From Nocardiopsis sp. YSL2 (lineage in GTDB: Bacteria > Actinomycetota > Actinomycetes > Streptosporangiales > Streptosporangiaceae), in the NCBI RefSeq assembly GCF_030555055.1, contig NZ_JAMOAO010000001.1, forward strand, positions 4,030,001 through 4,094,000: DNA of 64,000 bases. The letters are read 5' to 3'. Positions 1 to 7,946 of the stretch are shown here, piece by piece (positions within the stretch are counted from its first letter, which is position 1; each line of letters opens with the position of its first letter). Position numbers and translations under genes: made by a program. The notes beneath the pieces are model-generated. The model had not been told where the DNA came from and made no database searches. It was given only the letters and a program-made list of their open reading frames with translations.

Positions 1-127
1 CGGTGGCGCGCGCGGGGTCGGCGCCGCCGCCCAGCAGTGACCAGGCGTACCGGTACAGCGCGGGTGCGAAGGCGTCGTAGAGCGCCTCGACTTCCGCCGG
101 TTCGTCGGATTCGTTAACTCTGGTCAC
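1..127 (-). CDS. ECF-type RNA polymerase sigma factor, N-terminal fragment
   Basis: The reverse strand opens with GTG at 125-127, preceded by a GGGGGAGA ribosome binding site, and runs off the window after 42 codons. The visible residues (MTRVNESDEPAEVEALYDAF, then APALYRYAWSLLGGGADPAR) look like the start of sigma-70 region 2 of an ECF sigma factor, where an aromatic-rich helix ending in a short acidic loop is usual. Regions 2.3-2.4 and 4 lie outside the window, so both the subgroup and the presence of an anti-sigma partner are unknown. It is transcribed in the same direction as nadA, 160 bp downstream of the nadA stop. A SARP-like or SigJ-like alternative cannot be excluded from so few residues. 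Confidence 0.6.
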   Translation of the reverse strand, partial: MTRVNESDEPAEVEALYDAFAPALYRYAWSLLGGGADPARAT

Positions 128-287
128 GTTTCTCCCCCGCTTCCTTCCGTGAAGGTAGCGGGGGGAAGCGTGCGACGTGGGTGAAATGGCGAGCTGTGGC
201 TTGAAGGTAAGCCTTCTGTAACCCGAATCCCGTCCGCGCGGCCCCGAAACACCCCTGTGGGCCGCGTTGACCAGGGCGGTTGCCCCG

Positions 288-1286
288 CTACTCGCCGCCC
301 CGGGAGGGCGAACCGATCGCGACCATGCGCTCGACCGACCGGCGGGCGCGCTCGGCGGTGAGCTCGTCGACCGTGATCTCGGTCGTGCCGTGGCGCAGCG
401 AGTCGAGCAGGTTGTCGGCGTTGATCATCTTCATGTAGTGGCACTCGGCGCGCGAGTTGACCGCCTCGAAGGTCGTGGTGGAGTTGGCGTTGCGCAGCTG
501 GTGCAGCATGCCGGTCTCGGTCGCGATGAGGACCTTGGAGGCCGTGGTGTTCTCCGCCGCGGTGAGCATGCCGCCGGTGGACAGGACCTTGACGCGGTCC
601 TGGGGCACCGCGCCGCTGCCCACGAGGTAGAGGGCCGAGGTGGCGCAGCCGCACTCGGGGTGGACGTAGACCTCGGCGTCGGGCTCGGCCGCCACGCGCT
701 CGCGCAGGGTGTGGCCGTCGATGCCCGCGTGCACGTGGCACTCGCCCATCCAGATGTGGATGTTCTCCCGGCCGGTGACCCGCTTGACGTGGGCGCCCAG
801 GAACTGGTCCGGGAGGAAGAGGATCTCGCGGTCCTCGGGGATGGAGCGGATGACGTCGGCGGCGTTGGACGAGGTGCAGCAGATGTCGGTCTCGGCCTTG
901 ACCGCCGCGGTGGTGTTGACGTAGGCGACGACGACCGCGCCGGGGTGCTCGGCCTTCCAGGCGCGCACGTCCTCGGCGGTGATGGTGTCGGCGAGCGAGC
1001 ACCCGGCGTTGACGTCGGGCAGCAGGACGGTCTTCTCCGGAGCGAGGATCTTCGCGGTCTCGGCCATGAAGTGCACGCCGCAGAAGACAATGGTGCCGGC
1101 GTCGACGCTCGCGGCGAGGCGGGACAGCGCGAGGGAGTCGCCGGTGTGGTGGGCGACGTCCTGGATTTCCGGGCGCATGTAGTTGTGCGCGAGGATGACG
1201 GCGTCGCGCTCGTCTGCCAGGCGACGGACCTCGGCGGCCCATTCCTGCCTGGTCATGGTGTCCGCGGTAGCGGTGACCGGTGCCAT
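288..1286 (-). CDS. nadA: quinolinate synthase NadA
   Basis: NadA condenses iminoaspartate with dihydroxyacetone phosphate to quinolinate, the first committed intermediate of de novo NAD synthesis, using a [4Fe-4S] cluster in the cytosol. The 332-residue protein is of normal family length. Three cysteines sit where cluster ligands are expected: Cys96 in GCSLAD, Cys183 in WMGECHVH and Cys282 in ECHYMKM. The substrate-binding stretches [12 protein letters not shown] near the N-terminus and STGGM near 237-240 are present. An extra cluster of cysteines (CC at 136-137, ECGC at 211-214) is also visible. No nadB or nadC lies beside it. The divergent neighbour is a Nudix-type repressor of NAD genes, and a 25-bp dyad in the intergenic space is its likely operator. 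Confidence 0.97.
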   Translation of the reverse strand: MAPVTATADTMTRQEWAAEVRRLADERDAVILAHNYMRPEIQDVAHHTGDSLALSRLAASVDAGTIVFCGVHFMAETAKILAPEKTVLLPDVNAGCSLADTITAEDVRAWKAEHPGAVVVAYVNTTAAVKAETDICCTSSNAADVIRSIPEDREILFLPDQFLGAHVKRVTGRENIHIWMGECHVHAGIDGHTLRERVAAEPDAEVYVHPECGCATSALYLVGSGAVPQDRVKVLSTGGMLTAAENTTASKVLIATETGMLHQLRNANSTTTFEAVNSRAECHYMKMINADNLLDSLRHGTTEITVDELTAERARRSVERMVAIGSPSRGGE

Positions 1287-1358
1287 GTCCTACTACTTCC
1301 TCGAGGCTGTGGGCACGCCGTACTGGCGCCGTGCCGTGGGCGGTCTGTGCAGTTGAGC

Positions 1359-1383
1359 GGTTTTCGTCTGTCAGGCACAAACC
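1359..1383. promoter_or_regulatory. candidate NrtR operator between nadA and nrtR
   Basis: The 25-bp segment is an imperfect palindrome centred on base 1371: GGTTT at the left pairs with AAACC at the right, and the inner CTG and CAG arms also pair, so 9 of 12 symmetric positions match. It sits between the two divergent starts, 14 bp before the nrtR ATG and 72 bp before the nadA ATG. An NrtR dimer bound here could repress both genes when NAD precursor levels are high, as known for NrtR elsewhere. The site assignment is inference from position and symmetry only. Confidence 0.45.
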
Positions 1384-1397
1384 TAGTGAAGAATAAC

Positions 1398-2159
1398 ATG
1401 GCGGGGAACGGAAGGGACAGGGTGGATATCCCGGAAGCAAACGGACAGGCGGCGGATCCCGCACGAACCACGGCCGGCGGGGCGATGCTGTCCGCCCATG
1501 AGGCGCTGGCGGTGGTGCTGCAGATTCGGGCCGGTGAGCTGTGCGTTCTGCTGTGGCGAAGGGCCCTGCCCCCGTGCGAGGGGGAGTGGGCGCTGCCCGG
1601 CGGCCGGCTCGGGCCGGACGAGAGCCTGGGCGCCTCCATCCGACGTCAGCTCGCCCAGAAGGTCGACGTGCGTGATCTGTCCCACCTGGAGCAGTTGGAG
1701 ACGCGCAGCGACCCCGACCGGCACCCGCTGCGGCGCACGCTGGCCACGGCCTACCTCGGACTCGCGCCCGCCCACATCGACCCGGTGGTGCCCGCCGACA
1801 CCGGCTGGCACGCGGCTGCCGACCTGCCGCCCATGGCCTTCGACCACGCCTCGATCGTGCGCTCGGGACGCCAGCGGCTGCGCTCCAAGCTGAGCTACAC
1901 CAACGTGGGCTTCGCGCTGGCGCCGCCGGAGTTCACGATGTCGGAGCTGTCGGGCTACTACCGGGCGGCCCTCGGGCACGACGTGGCGGCCACGAACCTG
2001 CGGCGGGTCCTCCTGCGGCGCGGCCAGATCGAGGAGACCGGCCGCTCGGTCCCCTCCGGCCGCTCGGGTGGGCGCCCCGCCGCGCTGTTCCGCTTCCGCG
2101 TGCGGGGGCTGGAGGTCACCGACGCCTTCGCCGTCCTCCGCCCACCCGAGCGCGGCTAG
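1398..2159 (+). CDS. nrtR: NrtR-type Nudix-related transcriptional regulator of NAD metabolism
   Basis: The protein has an N-terminal Nudix fold (about residues 30-165) and a C-terminal winged-helix domain (about 175-250), the architecture of NrtR repressors, which bind ADP-ribose and control NAD biosynthesis. The Nudix signature is degenerate: GRLGPDESLGASIRRQLAQK keeps the first Gly and Glu but has lost the catalytic REUxEE core, so it probably senses ligand without hydrolysing it. The wing contains the basic stretch ATNLRRVLLRRGQI and the GRPAALFRF turn typical of the family. ATG 1398 gives 253 residues; ATG 1485 is an alternative that skips about 29 poorly conserved residues. The gene is divergent from nadA. 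Its TAG stop has been rebuilt by an IS630 insertion: TA belongs to the target and G is the first base of the element. Confidence 0.88.
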   Translation: MAGNGRDRVDIPEANGQAADPARTTAGGAMLSAHEALAVVLQIRAGELCVLLWRRALPPCEGEWALPGGRLGPDESLGASIRRQLAQKVDVRDLSHLEQLETRSDPDRHPLRRTLATAYLGLAPAHIDPVVPADTGWHAAADLPPMAFDHASIVRSGRQRLRSKLSYTNVGFALAPPEFTMSELSGYYRAALGHDVAATNLRRVLLRRGQIEETGRSVPSGRSGGRPAALFRFRVRGLEVTDAFAVLRPPERG

Positions 2160-3294
2160 TGTTCTGATTGGTTAGTTCACTTGCTGATGCGTTGGCAGTA
2201 TGAGGCGATGCTGTCGAGGATCTCCTCTGCGGTCTTGGTCCACACATAGGGTCGGGGATTCTCGTTCCAGGACGCGGCCCAGGCGCGGATGTCCTTCTCC
2301 AGGGCCTGGACGCTGCGGTGGGTGCCGCGGCGGATCAGCCGGTTGGTGATCTCGGCGAACCACCGCTCGACCAGGTTCAACCAGGAGGAACTGGTCGGGA
2401 TGAAGTGCAGGTGGAACCGGGGGTGGCGCAGTAGCCACCTTTGGATCTCGGGGGTCTTGTGCGTGGCGTAGTTGTCCAGGACCAGGTGCACCTGCAGGTC
2501 CGCGGGGACCTCGCGGTCGATCTTGGCCAGGAACTTCTTGAACTCGATGGCGCGGTGGCGGCGGTGGATCGAAGTGATCACCTGCCCTGTGGCGGTGTCC
2601 AGCGCGGCGAACAGGCTGGTCACCCCGGCACGCACGTAGTCATGGGTGGCCCGCTCGGGGGTGCCGGGCATCATCGGCAGCACCGGCTGGGTGCGGTTGA
2701 GCGCCTGGATCTGGGACTTCTCGTCCACGCACAGCGCCACCGCCCGTTCGGGCGGGTCGAGGTAGAGGCCGACGACGTCGCGGACCTTGTCGATGAAGAA
2801 CGGGTCGGTGGAGATCTTGAACTGTTCCCGCCGGTGGGGCTGCAGGCCGAAGGCGTTCCAGATGCGCCACACCGCGTTCTGGGTCATGCCTGTGTGCTGG
2901 GCCATGGAGCGCGTGGACCAGTGGGTGTCAGGGGCGGGTGTGCTCTCCAGGGTGGCGGCCACCACCGCCTCGACCTGGGCGTCGGTGATCGTGCGCGGCC
3001 GTCCGGGCCGGGGTTCGTCGGTCAGGCCGTCCAAGCGGTGCGCGATGAAGCGCTGGCGCCACTTGGTCACCGTGGGCGCCGATACTCCTACCGCGCGGCG
3101 GACCTGGGCGTTGGACAGGCCTTCGGCGCAGGCGAGCACGATCCGGGCCCGCAGGGCCAGGTCCTGTGCGGTCTTGCGTCGTCTGACCCACCGCTGGAGC
3201 TCGGCGCGTTCTTGGTCGCTCAGCTCCAGCGGGGGCAGCTTCGGTCCAGGAGCACTCATCCTGCAACCATAAACGAAATAACCAATCAGAACAC
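2159..3294 (-). mobile_element. complete IS630-family insertion sequence with TA target duplication
   Basis: The 1136-bp element is bounded by perfect 16-bp terminal inverted repeats, GTGTTCTGATTGGTTA at the left end and its complement at the right end (3279-3294). A TA dinucleotide flanks it on each side (2157-2158 and 3295-3296), the hallmark target duplication of IS630/Tc1/mariner elements. It carries one uninterrupted DDE transposase on the minus strand. Removing the element and one TA restores GGC TAG GGC, so the original nrtR stop codon was also TAG and the insertion left the reading frame length unchanged. The intact ends and open reading frame suggest recent arrival. Confidence 0.95.
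2177..3259 (-). CDS. IS630-family DDE transposase
   Basis: This 360-residue protein catalyses cut-and-paste transposition of the surrounding element. An N-terminal helix-turn-helix (residues 15-75, containing LSNAQVRRAVGVSAPTVTKW) and a second HTH-like region with the GRPR minor-groove hook (RPGRPRTITDAQ) bind the terminal repeats. The RNase H-like catalytic domain shows the triad: Asp in ALCVDEKSQIQ, Asp in HLVLDNYATHK and Glu in SWLNLVERWFAEI. The start is ATG 3257-3259, which leaves 35 bp to the right terminal repeat; longer in-frame starts would fall outside the element. No programmed frameshift is needed, unlike in some IS630 members. Its stop lies 18 bp inside the left end. Confidence 0.96.
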   Translation of the reverse strand: MSAPGPKLPPLELSDQERAELQRWVRRRKTAQDLALRARIVLACAEGLSNAQVRRAVGVSAPTVTKWRQRFIAHRLDGLTDEPRPGRPRTITDAQVEAVVAATLESTPAPDTHWSTRSMAQHTGMTQNAVWRIWNAFGLQPHRREQFKISTDPFFIDKVRDVVGLYLDPPERAVALCVDEKSQIQALNRTQPVLPMMPGTPERATHDYVRAGVTSLFAALDTATGQVITSIHRRHRAIEFKKFLAKIDREVPADLQVHLVLDNYATHKTPEIQRWLLRHPRFHLHFIPTSSSWLNLVERWFAEITNRLIRRGTHRSVQALEKDIRAWAASWNENPRPYVWTKTAEEILDSIASYCQRISK

Positions 3295-3407
3295 TAGGGC
3301 GTGCTCCGCGGATGCCGCCCGTCGCGGGCTCCGGGCGCGCGTCCGCCCGGACGCCCCGCCGTACCCGGGCAAGGGAAAGGGACGAACAGGGCCTAGACTC
3401 TGCGACT

Positions 3408-4079
3408 GTGGCAATTCGTACTGTGGTGTTCGACGTCGGCGAGACTCTGGTCGACGAGACGCGGATCTTCGCGCGCTGGGCGGACAGGTTCGGCATCCCG
3501 CACATGGCGTTCTTCGGCACCATCGGCGGTGTCATCGCCTCCGGCGGGACCCTGACCGACGGCTTCCGCCTGCTCGTGCCCGGGTTCGACCTGGCGGTCG
3601 AGAGCGAGCGCTGGCGGGCCGACGACCCCGACGGCGAGCGCGAGCACTTCGACGAGCGCGACCTCTACCCCGACGTGCGGCCCGCGTTCAAGGCCATGCG
3701 CGAGGCCGGGCTCTCCCTGGTGATCGCCGGCAACCAGCCCGTCGAGGCCGGTCCGGTCCTGGCCGCGATGGAGCTCGGCGTGGACGGGATCGGCATCTCC
3801 GACGACTGGGGCGTGGCCAAGCCCGACTCCGCGTTCTTCGACCGGACGCTCGAACTGGCCGCGCGGTCGCGGCCCGGCCTCTCCGCCGACGAGGTCCTCT
3901 ACGTCGGCGACCGCGTCGACAACGACGTCCTGCCCGCCGGACGCGCCGGCATGCGCACCGTCCTGCTGCGGCGCGGCCTGTACGGCTACCGCCACGCCGC
4001 CGCGCCCGACGCCGGGCGCGCCGACGCCGTCCTGGACGACCTGCACCAGCTCACCTCGTGGATCGCCGAGCGGCCCTGA
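3408..4079 (+). CDS. HAD-superfamily hydrolase
   Basis: A 223-residue haloacid dehalogenase-fold hydrolase, probably a small-molecule phosphatase. Motif I is VVFDVGETLVD near the N-terminus with the nucleophilic Asp. Motif II is represented by LVIAGNQ, motif III by the Lys in WGVAKPDSAFF, and motif IV by VLYVGDRVDND. A cap region (about residues 20-95, with an acidic DDPDGEREHFDERD stretch) follows motif I. GTG 3408 is chosen because TAGACT, a -10-like hexamer, ends 8 bp before it and no ribosome binding site is visible, suggesting a leaderless transcript. The IS630 insertion separates it from nrtR, its former immediate neighbour. The substrate is unknown. Confidence 0.85.
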   Translation: MAIRTVVFDVGETLVDETRIFARWADRFGIPHMAFFGTIGGVIASGGTLTDGFRLLVPGFDLAVESERWRADDPDGEREHFDERDLYPDVRPAFKAMREAGLSLVIAGNQPVEAGPVLAAMELGVDGIGISDDWGVAKPDSAFFDRTLELAARSRPGLSADEVLYVGDRVDNDVLPAGRAGMRTVLLRRGLYGYRHAAAPDAGRADAVLDDLHQLTSWIAERP

Positions 4080-4143
4080 CCGGATCGCCCCGGGCGCGTA
4101 CGAACACCTGTCCGCCTTCTCCGCGGTGAGCGGCGTGTCGACC

Positions 4144-4168
4144 GTTTGATCCCCCTAAGCGTGGGTAA
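4144..4168 (+). promoter_or_regulatory. candidate sigmaB-family stress promoter of the osmoprotectant importer
   Basis: GTTT at 4144-4147 is followed by a 15-bp spacer and GGGTAA at 4163-4168. This fits the actinomycete sigmaB-type pattern GNNT-N14-16-GGGTAY except for the last base. It lies about 77 bp before the ATG of the importer ATPase. An osmotic-stress sigma factor would make functional sense. A similar box with identical spacing precedes csbD at 21709. Confidence 0.45.
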
Positions 4169-4244
4169 CGTGCGGATCTGCGGGCGCCACACCGCCCCCA
4201 GAGGCGGACCTCCCGCACCCCTGCCCCGAATGGAGACGACCCCG

Positions 4245-5360
4245 ATGATCACGTTCGAGGGCGCGGCCAAGCACTACCCCGACGGCACCGTCGCCGTCGC
4301 CGGCCTCGACCTGACCGTCGAGACCGGGCGGACCACGGTCTTCGTGGGGCCCTCCGGCAGCGGCAAGACCACCTCCCTGCGGATGATCAACCGCATGGTC
4401 GAACCCACCGCCGGGACCGTGCGCATCGATGGCGACGACATCCGCGGGCAGGACCCGGCGGTCCTGCGGCGCTCCATCGGCTACGTCATCCAGCAGGCCG
4501 GCCTCTTCCCGCACCGCACCGTCCTGGACAACATCGCCACCGTGCCCCTCCTGCTCGGATGGCGGCGGCGCCGGGCGCGGGCGCGCGCCGCCGAGCTCAT
4601 GGAACTCGTGGGCCTGGAGCCCTCCCAGGGGCGCCGCTATCCCCACCAGCTCTCCGGCGGGCAGCAGCAGCGGGTGGGCGTGGCCCGCGCCCTGGCGGCC
4701 GATCCGCCCGTCCTGCTCATGGACGAGCCCTTCAGCGCGGTCGACCCGGTCGTGCGCGCCAGCCTCCAGGACGAACTCCTGCGCCTGCAGAAGGACCTGC
4801 GCAAGACCATCGTCTTCGTCACGCACGACATCGACGAGGCCGTGCGCCTGGGCGACCGCATCGCGGTGTTCCGGCCGGGCGGAGTGCTCGCCCAGTACGA
4901 CGCCCCCGAGCGGCTGCTCGCCGCCCCCGTCGACGGCTTCGTGGAGTCCTTCATCGGCTACGACCGCGGCGTGCGCCGCCTGTCCTTCTTCCCCGCGCGC
5001 GATCTGACGCTGGACGACGGCGCCGTGTTCGAGGAGGAGGACCGGGTCGAGCGCGCCCGCACGGCGCTGGAGGCGACCGGCCTGCCCTGGGCCCTGGTCG
5101 TGGCGCGCGACCGTACGCCTGTGGGATGGGTGAGCGACCGGCAGCTGGCCGAGGCGCCCACCGGGGTCGTGCTCGGCGGCCTGGACCTGGCGCCCTACGG
5201 CCACACCTTCGACGTCGCCACGGACTCCCTGCGCGCCGCCCTGGACGCGGCCGTGCTCTCCCCGGCGGGGCGGGCCGTCGGCGTGGACGAGGACGGGTGC
5301 GTGGTGGGCTTCGTGTCCCAGGAGGACCTGGGCGCCGCGATCTGGTCGGTGTCGGAGTGA
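4245..5360 (+). CDS. glycine betaine/choline-type ABC transporter ATP-binding subunit (ProV/OpuCA-like)
   Basis: The 371-residue protein energises uptake of a quaternary-ammonium osmoprotectant. The nucleotide-binding domain has Walker A GPSGSGKTT (about residues 36-44), Q-loop IGYVIQQAG, signature LSGGQQQR, Walker B VLLMDEPFSAVD and the switch His in VTHDIDE. The C-terminal third (about 255-368) resembles a degenerate CBS pair, which in this family senses ionic strength; the segments PWALVVARDRTPVGWVSD and GVDEDGCVVGFVSQEDL are typical CBS strands. ATG 4245 follows GGAGACGAC; ATG 4230 is in frame but overlaps that ribosome binding site. The stop overlaps the GTG of the first permease (GTGA), so the genes are translationally coupled. 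Confidence 0.95.
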   Translation: MITFEGAAKHYPDGTVAVAGLDLTVETGRTTVFVGPSGSGKTTSLRMINRMVEPTAGTVRIDGDDIRGQDPAVLRRSIGYVIQQAGLFPHRTVLDNIATVPLLLGWRRRRARARAAELMELVGLEPSQGRRYPHQLSGGQQQRVGVARALAADPPVLLMDEPFSAVDPVVRASLQDELLRLQKDLRKTIVFVTHDIDEAVRLGDRIAVFRPGGVLAQYDAPERLLAAPVDGFVESFIGYDRGVRRLSFFPARDLTLDDGAVFEEEDRVERARTALEATGLPWALVVARDRTPVGWVSDRQLAEAPTGVVLGGLDLAPYGHTFDVATDSLRAALDAAVLSPAGRAVGVDEDGCVVGFVSQEDLGAAIWSVSE

Positions 5361-6160
5361 ACGCGGCGTGGGACTGGGTCCTCGGCGTCATCGGCTGGGC
5401 CGTGGCCAACTGGAGCTACCCCGGCGAGCCCGACCGCGGGATCCTGCCCCGTCTGCTGGAGCACATGCGCCTGGCCTACGCGCCCATCCTGCTGGGCCTG
5501 CTCGTGGCCCTGCCGCTCGGACTGGCGTGCGTCCGCTGGAAGCGCCTGTACCCGCCGGTGCTGACCGGGGTGAACGTCCTGTACGCGGTGCCCTCGATCG
5601 CGCTGTTCTTCCTGATGCTGCCCTACACCGGCTTCAGTGACTGGACGGCGGTGGTACCGCTGACCGTGTACACCCTGGTGATCCTGCTGCCCAACGTGGT
5701 CGACGGGCTGCGCCAGGTGCCCGAGCACGTGCGCCAGGCGGCCGTGGCCATGGGCTTCGGCCCGCTGCGCCGCCTGGTGTTCGTGGAGACGCCCGTGGCG
5801 GTCCCGGTGATCATCGCCGGGCTGCGGGTGGCCTCGGTGGCCACCATCAGCATGGTCAGCGTCGCGTCGCTGATCGGCCTGGGCGGGCTGGGCCGGCTCA
5901 TCCTCAGCGAGGGCTTCCGCCGACAGTTCGACGCGCCCATCGTCGTGGGCATCGTGCTGACGGTGCTGCTGGCACTGGTGACCGACGCCGTGCTCGTGCT
6001 CGCCCAGCGCCTGCTCACGCCCTGGACGCGCCGTGACGGCGGCGCGCGCGGCGGGCGGGGGGTCCGCGCGAACGGGCGCCGGCGGCGCACCGCCGCGGCG
6101 GTGCCGGCCGAGGACGCGGCCGTGGCCGCCGACCTGACGGCCGCCGCGGGGAGGGGATAG
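5357..6160 (+). CDS. osmoprotectant ABC transporter permease (ProW/OpuCB-like)
   Basis: This integral membrane subunit of 267 residues forms half of the importer channel. Five to six hydrophobic segments are visible, for example APILLGLLVALPLGLA, VVPLTVYTLVILLP and PIVVGIVLTVLLALV. The EAA-like loop that contacts the ATPase is present (DGLRQVPEHVRQAAVAMGFG). The GTG start overlaps the upstream ATPase stop. The last 45 residues form an Arg/Ala-rich tail with no family counterpart that I recognise (RRDGGARGGRGVRANGRRRR), probably disordered and cytoplasmic. The second permease starts 2 bp after its stop. Confidence 0.94.
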   Translation: MNAAWDWVLGVIGWAVANWSYPGEPDRGILPRLLEHMRLAYAPILLGLLVALPLGLACVRWKRLYPPVLTGVNVLYAVPSIALFFLMLPYTGFSDWTAVVPLTVYTLVILLPNVVDGLRQVPEHVRQAAVAMGFGPLRRLVFVETPVAVPVIIAGLRVASVATISMVSVASLIGLGGLGRLILSEGFRRQFDAPIVVGIVLTVLLALVTDAVLVLAQRLLTPWTRRDGGARGGRGVRANGRRRRTAAAVPAEDAAVAADLTAAAGRG

Positions 6161-6162
6161 CC

Positions 6163-6867
6163 ATGGACATCCTGTGCGCGATCGACACGGGCGTGCTGTG
6201 CGGCGTCGAGCGGTGGTTCACCGACCCCGCCCAGTGGGCCGGCCCGGCGGGCATTCCGGCGCGGCTGGCCGAGCACGTGTACTACTCCGCGCTGGCGCTG
6301 CTGCTGGCGACCGTGATCGCCGTGCCCCTGGGCCTGCTGACCGGGCACACCGGCGTGGGCGGCTTCCTCACCACGAGCCTGGCCAACTTCGCCCGGGCGC
6401 TGCCCACCATCGGGGTGCTCTTCCTCATCGTGCTGCTGGCCGGGATCGGTCTCGTGCCGGTCCTGTGCGCGCTGGTGGCGCTCGCGGTCCCGCCGATCCT
6501 GGTCAACACCCACGAGGGCGTGCGCGGCGTCGAGCCGCGGCTCAGGGACGCGGCGCTGGGGATGGGGATGCGCGGCCGCGAGGTCCTGTTCAAGCTGGAG
6601 CTGCCGGTGGCCACGCCGCTGGTCCTCATCGGTATGCGCACCGCGGCCGTGCAGGTGGTGGCCACCGCGACCATCGCCGCCTACGTGGGCGTGGGCGGAC
6701 TGGGGCGCTACATCGTCGACGGCCAGGCCCGGCAGGACCTGTCGATGATGCTGGGCGGTTCGATCCTCGTGGTGCTGCTGGCCGTGGCCACCACGCTCCT
6801 GTTCGCCGGGCTGCGCCGCGCGCTGGTCGCTCCGGGACTGCGTGCCGAGACCGCGTCGGCCCGTTAG
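6163..6867 (+). CDS. osmoprotectant ABC transporter permease (ProW/OpuCD-like)
   Basis: The second channel subunit is 234 residues long with the BPD_transp_1 fold. It has hydrophobic segments VYYSALALLLATVIAVPLGL, TIGVLFLIVLLAGIGLVPVL and GGSILVVLLAVATTLLFA. The EAA loop is GVEPRLRDAALGMGMRGREV. The start is ATG 6163, only 2 bp after the preceding stop, with GGGGAGGGGATAGCC serving as ribosome binding site. Two different permeases plus one ATPase and one lipoprotein match OpuC-type osmoprotectant importers rather than ProU, which has a single permease. Confidence 0.94.
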   Translation: MDILCAIDTGVLCGVERWFTDPAQWAGPAGIPARLAEHVYYSALALLLATVIAVPLGLLTGHTGVGGFLTTSLANFARALPTIGVLFLIVLLAGIGLVPVLCALVALAVPPILVNTHEGVRGVEPRLRDAALGMGMRGREVLFKLELPVATPLVLIGMRTAAVQVVATATIAAYVGVGGLGRYIVDGQARQDLSMMLGGSILVVLLAVATTLLFAGLRRALVAPGLRAETASAR

Positions 6868-6920
6868 CCGAGCCGATCCCGGCCCCAAGGCCGTGACGGT
6901 GACGAGAGAGAGGTTGGGAC

Positions 6921-7826
6921 ATGCACAAGAGGATCGCCCTCGTCGGGCTTCCCCTGGCGCTGATGCTGAGCGCGTGCGGTGGAAGCGATCCCTACGAGGA
7001 GGAGTCCGGGGAGGGCGGTGGCGGCGGGGCCGGCACCGTCGTCATCGGCTCCGCCGACTTCCCCGAGAGCACCCTGCTGGCGGAGATCTACGGGCGCGCG
7101 ATGGAGGCGCAGGGCGTCGACGTCGAGTACCAGCTCAACATCGGTAGCAGGGAGGTCTACTACTCCCAGATCGAGTCGGGCAACCTGTCGGTGTTCCCCG
7201 AGTACAACGGCGCGACCCTGGCCTACCTCGACGAGGACGCGCCCACCGGCAGCAGCGAGGAGACCAACGCGCTGGTGGAGGAGGCGCTGCCGGACTCCCT
7301 GGAGATCCTGGAGTCCTCCAGCGCCGAGAACAAGGACTCGGTGACCGTCACGAGGGAGACCGCGCAGGAGTACGGCCTGGCCAGCCTCGAGGACCTGGCC
7401 GAGGTCGCCGACGAGCTGGTGTTGGGCGGGCCGCCGGAGTTCGAGACCCGCCACCAGGGCGTGGTGGGCCTGGAGGAGGTCTACGGGGTCGAGTTCCAGG
7501 AGTTCCGTTCGCTGGAGGTCGCGCTGTTGACCCAGGCGCTGCTGGACGGTGACATCCAGGCCGCGAACCTGTTCACGACCGACCCCCAGATCGCGGTGGA
7601 GGACTTCGTGGTGCTGGAGGACCCGGAGAACCTCTTCGGCGCGCAGAACATCACGCCGCTGATCCACTCCGAGCAGGTCGACGAGACCGCGCGCGAGGCG
7701 CTCGACTCCGTCTCGGCCGCGCTGACGACCGAGGCGCTCACCGCGCTCAACGAGCGCGTGGTCGTGGACAACGAGAACGCCGCCGACGTCGCCCAGGAGT
7801 GGCTGGAGGAGGAGGGGCTCGGGTAG
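6921..7826 (+). CDS. glycine betaine/choline-binding lipoprotein (OpuCC-like)
   Basis: This 301-residue extracellular lipoprotein captures the osmoprotectant and delivers it to the two permeases. The signal peptide ends in the lipobox LMLSAC, giving Cys19 as the lipidated residue, followed by a Ser/Glu/Gly-rich linker. The OpuAC domain follows (VVIGSADFPESTLLAEIYGR onward). The conserved YNGATLAYL and GGPPEFETR segments near the ligand pocket are recognisable. The protein is strongly acidic. It is the last gene of the four-gene operon and is followed 23 bp later by a strong bidirectional terminator. Confidence 0.94.
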   Translation: MHKRIALVGLPLALMLSACGGSDPYEEESGEGGGGGAGTVVIGSADFPESTLLAEIYGRAMEAQGVDVEYQLNIGSREVYYSQIESGNLSVFPEYNGATLAYLDEDAPTGSSEETNALVEEALPDSLEILESSSAENKDSVTVTRETAQEYGLASLEDLAEVADELVLGGPPEFETRHQGVVGLEEVYGVEFQEFRSLEVALLTQALLDGDIQAANLFTTDPQIAVEDFVVLEDPENLFGAQNITPLIHSEQVDETAREALDSVSAALTTEALTALNERVVVDNENAADVAQEWLEEEGLG

Positions 7827-7848
7827 GGTTCGGGGCACTTCAGACCGA

Positions 7849-7889
7849 GGCCTGGTGGGTCCGCGAGGAATGAGCGGACCCACCAGGCC
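7849..7889. terminator. bidirectional intrinsic terminator
   Basis: A perfect 16-bp stem (GGCCTGGTGGGTCCGC with its complement) closes a 9-nt loop at 7865-7873. It lies between the osmoprotectant importer on the plus strand and the flavin reductase gene on the minus strand, both ending here. There is no long T-tract, as usual in high-GC actinomycetes. Confidence 0.85.
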
Positions 7890-7946
7890 CCTTTGGCCCT
7901 TCCGGGCCTTCCAGGCCTCGCTGGGCCCCCTCCAGGTACTCGGTGC

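Noticed and set aside
267..1397. Long plus-strand open frame opposite nadA continuous with nrtR.
   Set aside because: It is the antisense shadow of nadA in a high-GC region; the NrtR homology begins only after ATG 1398.
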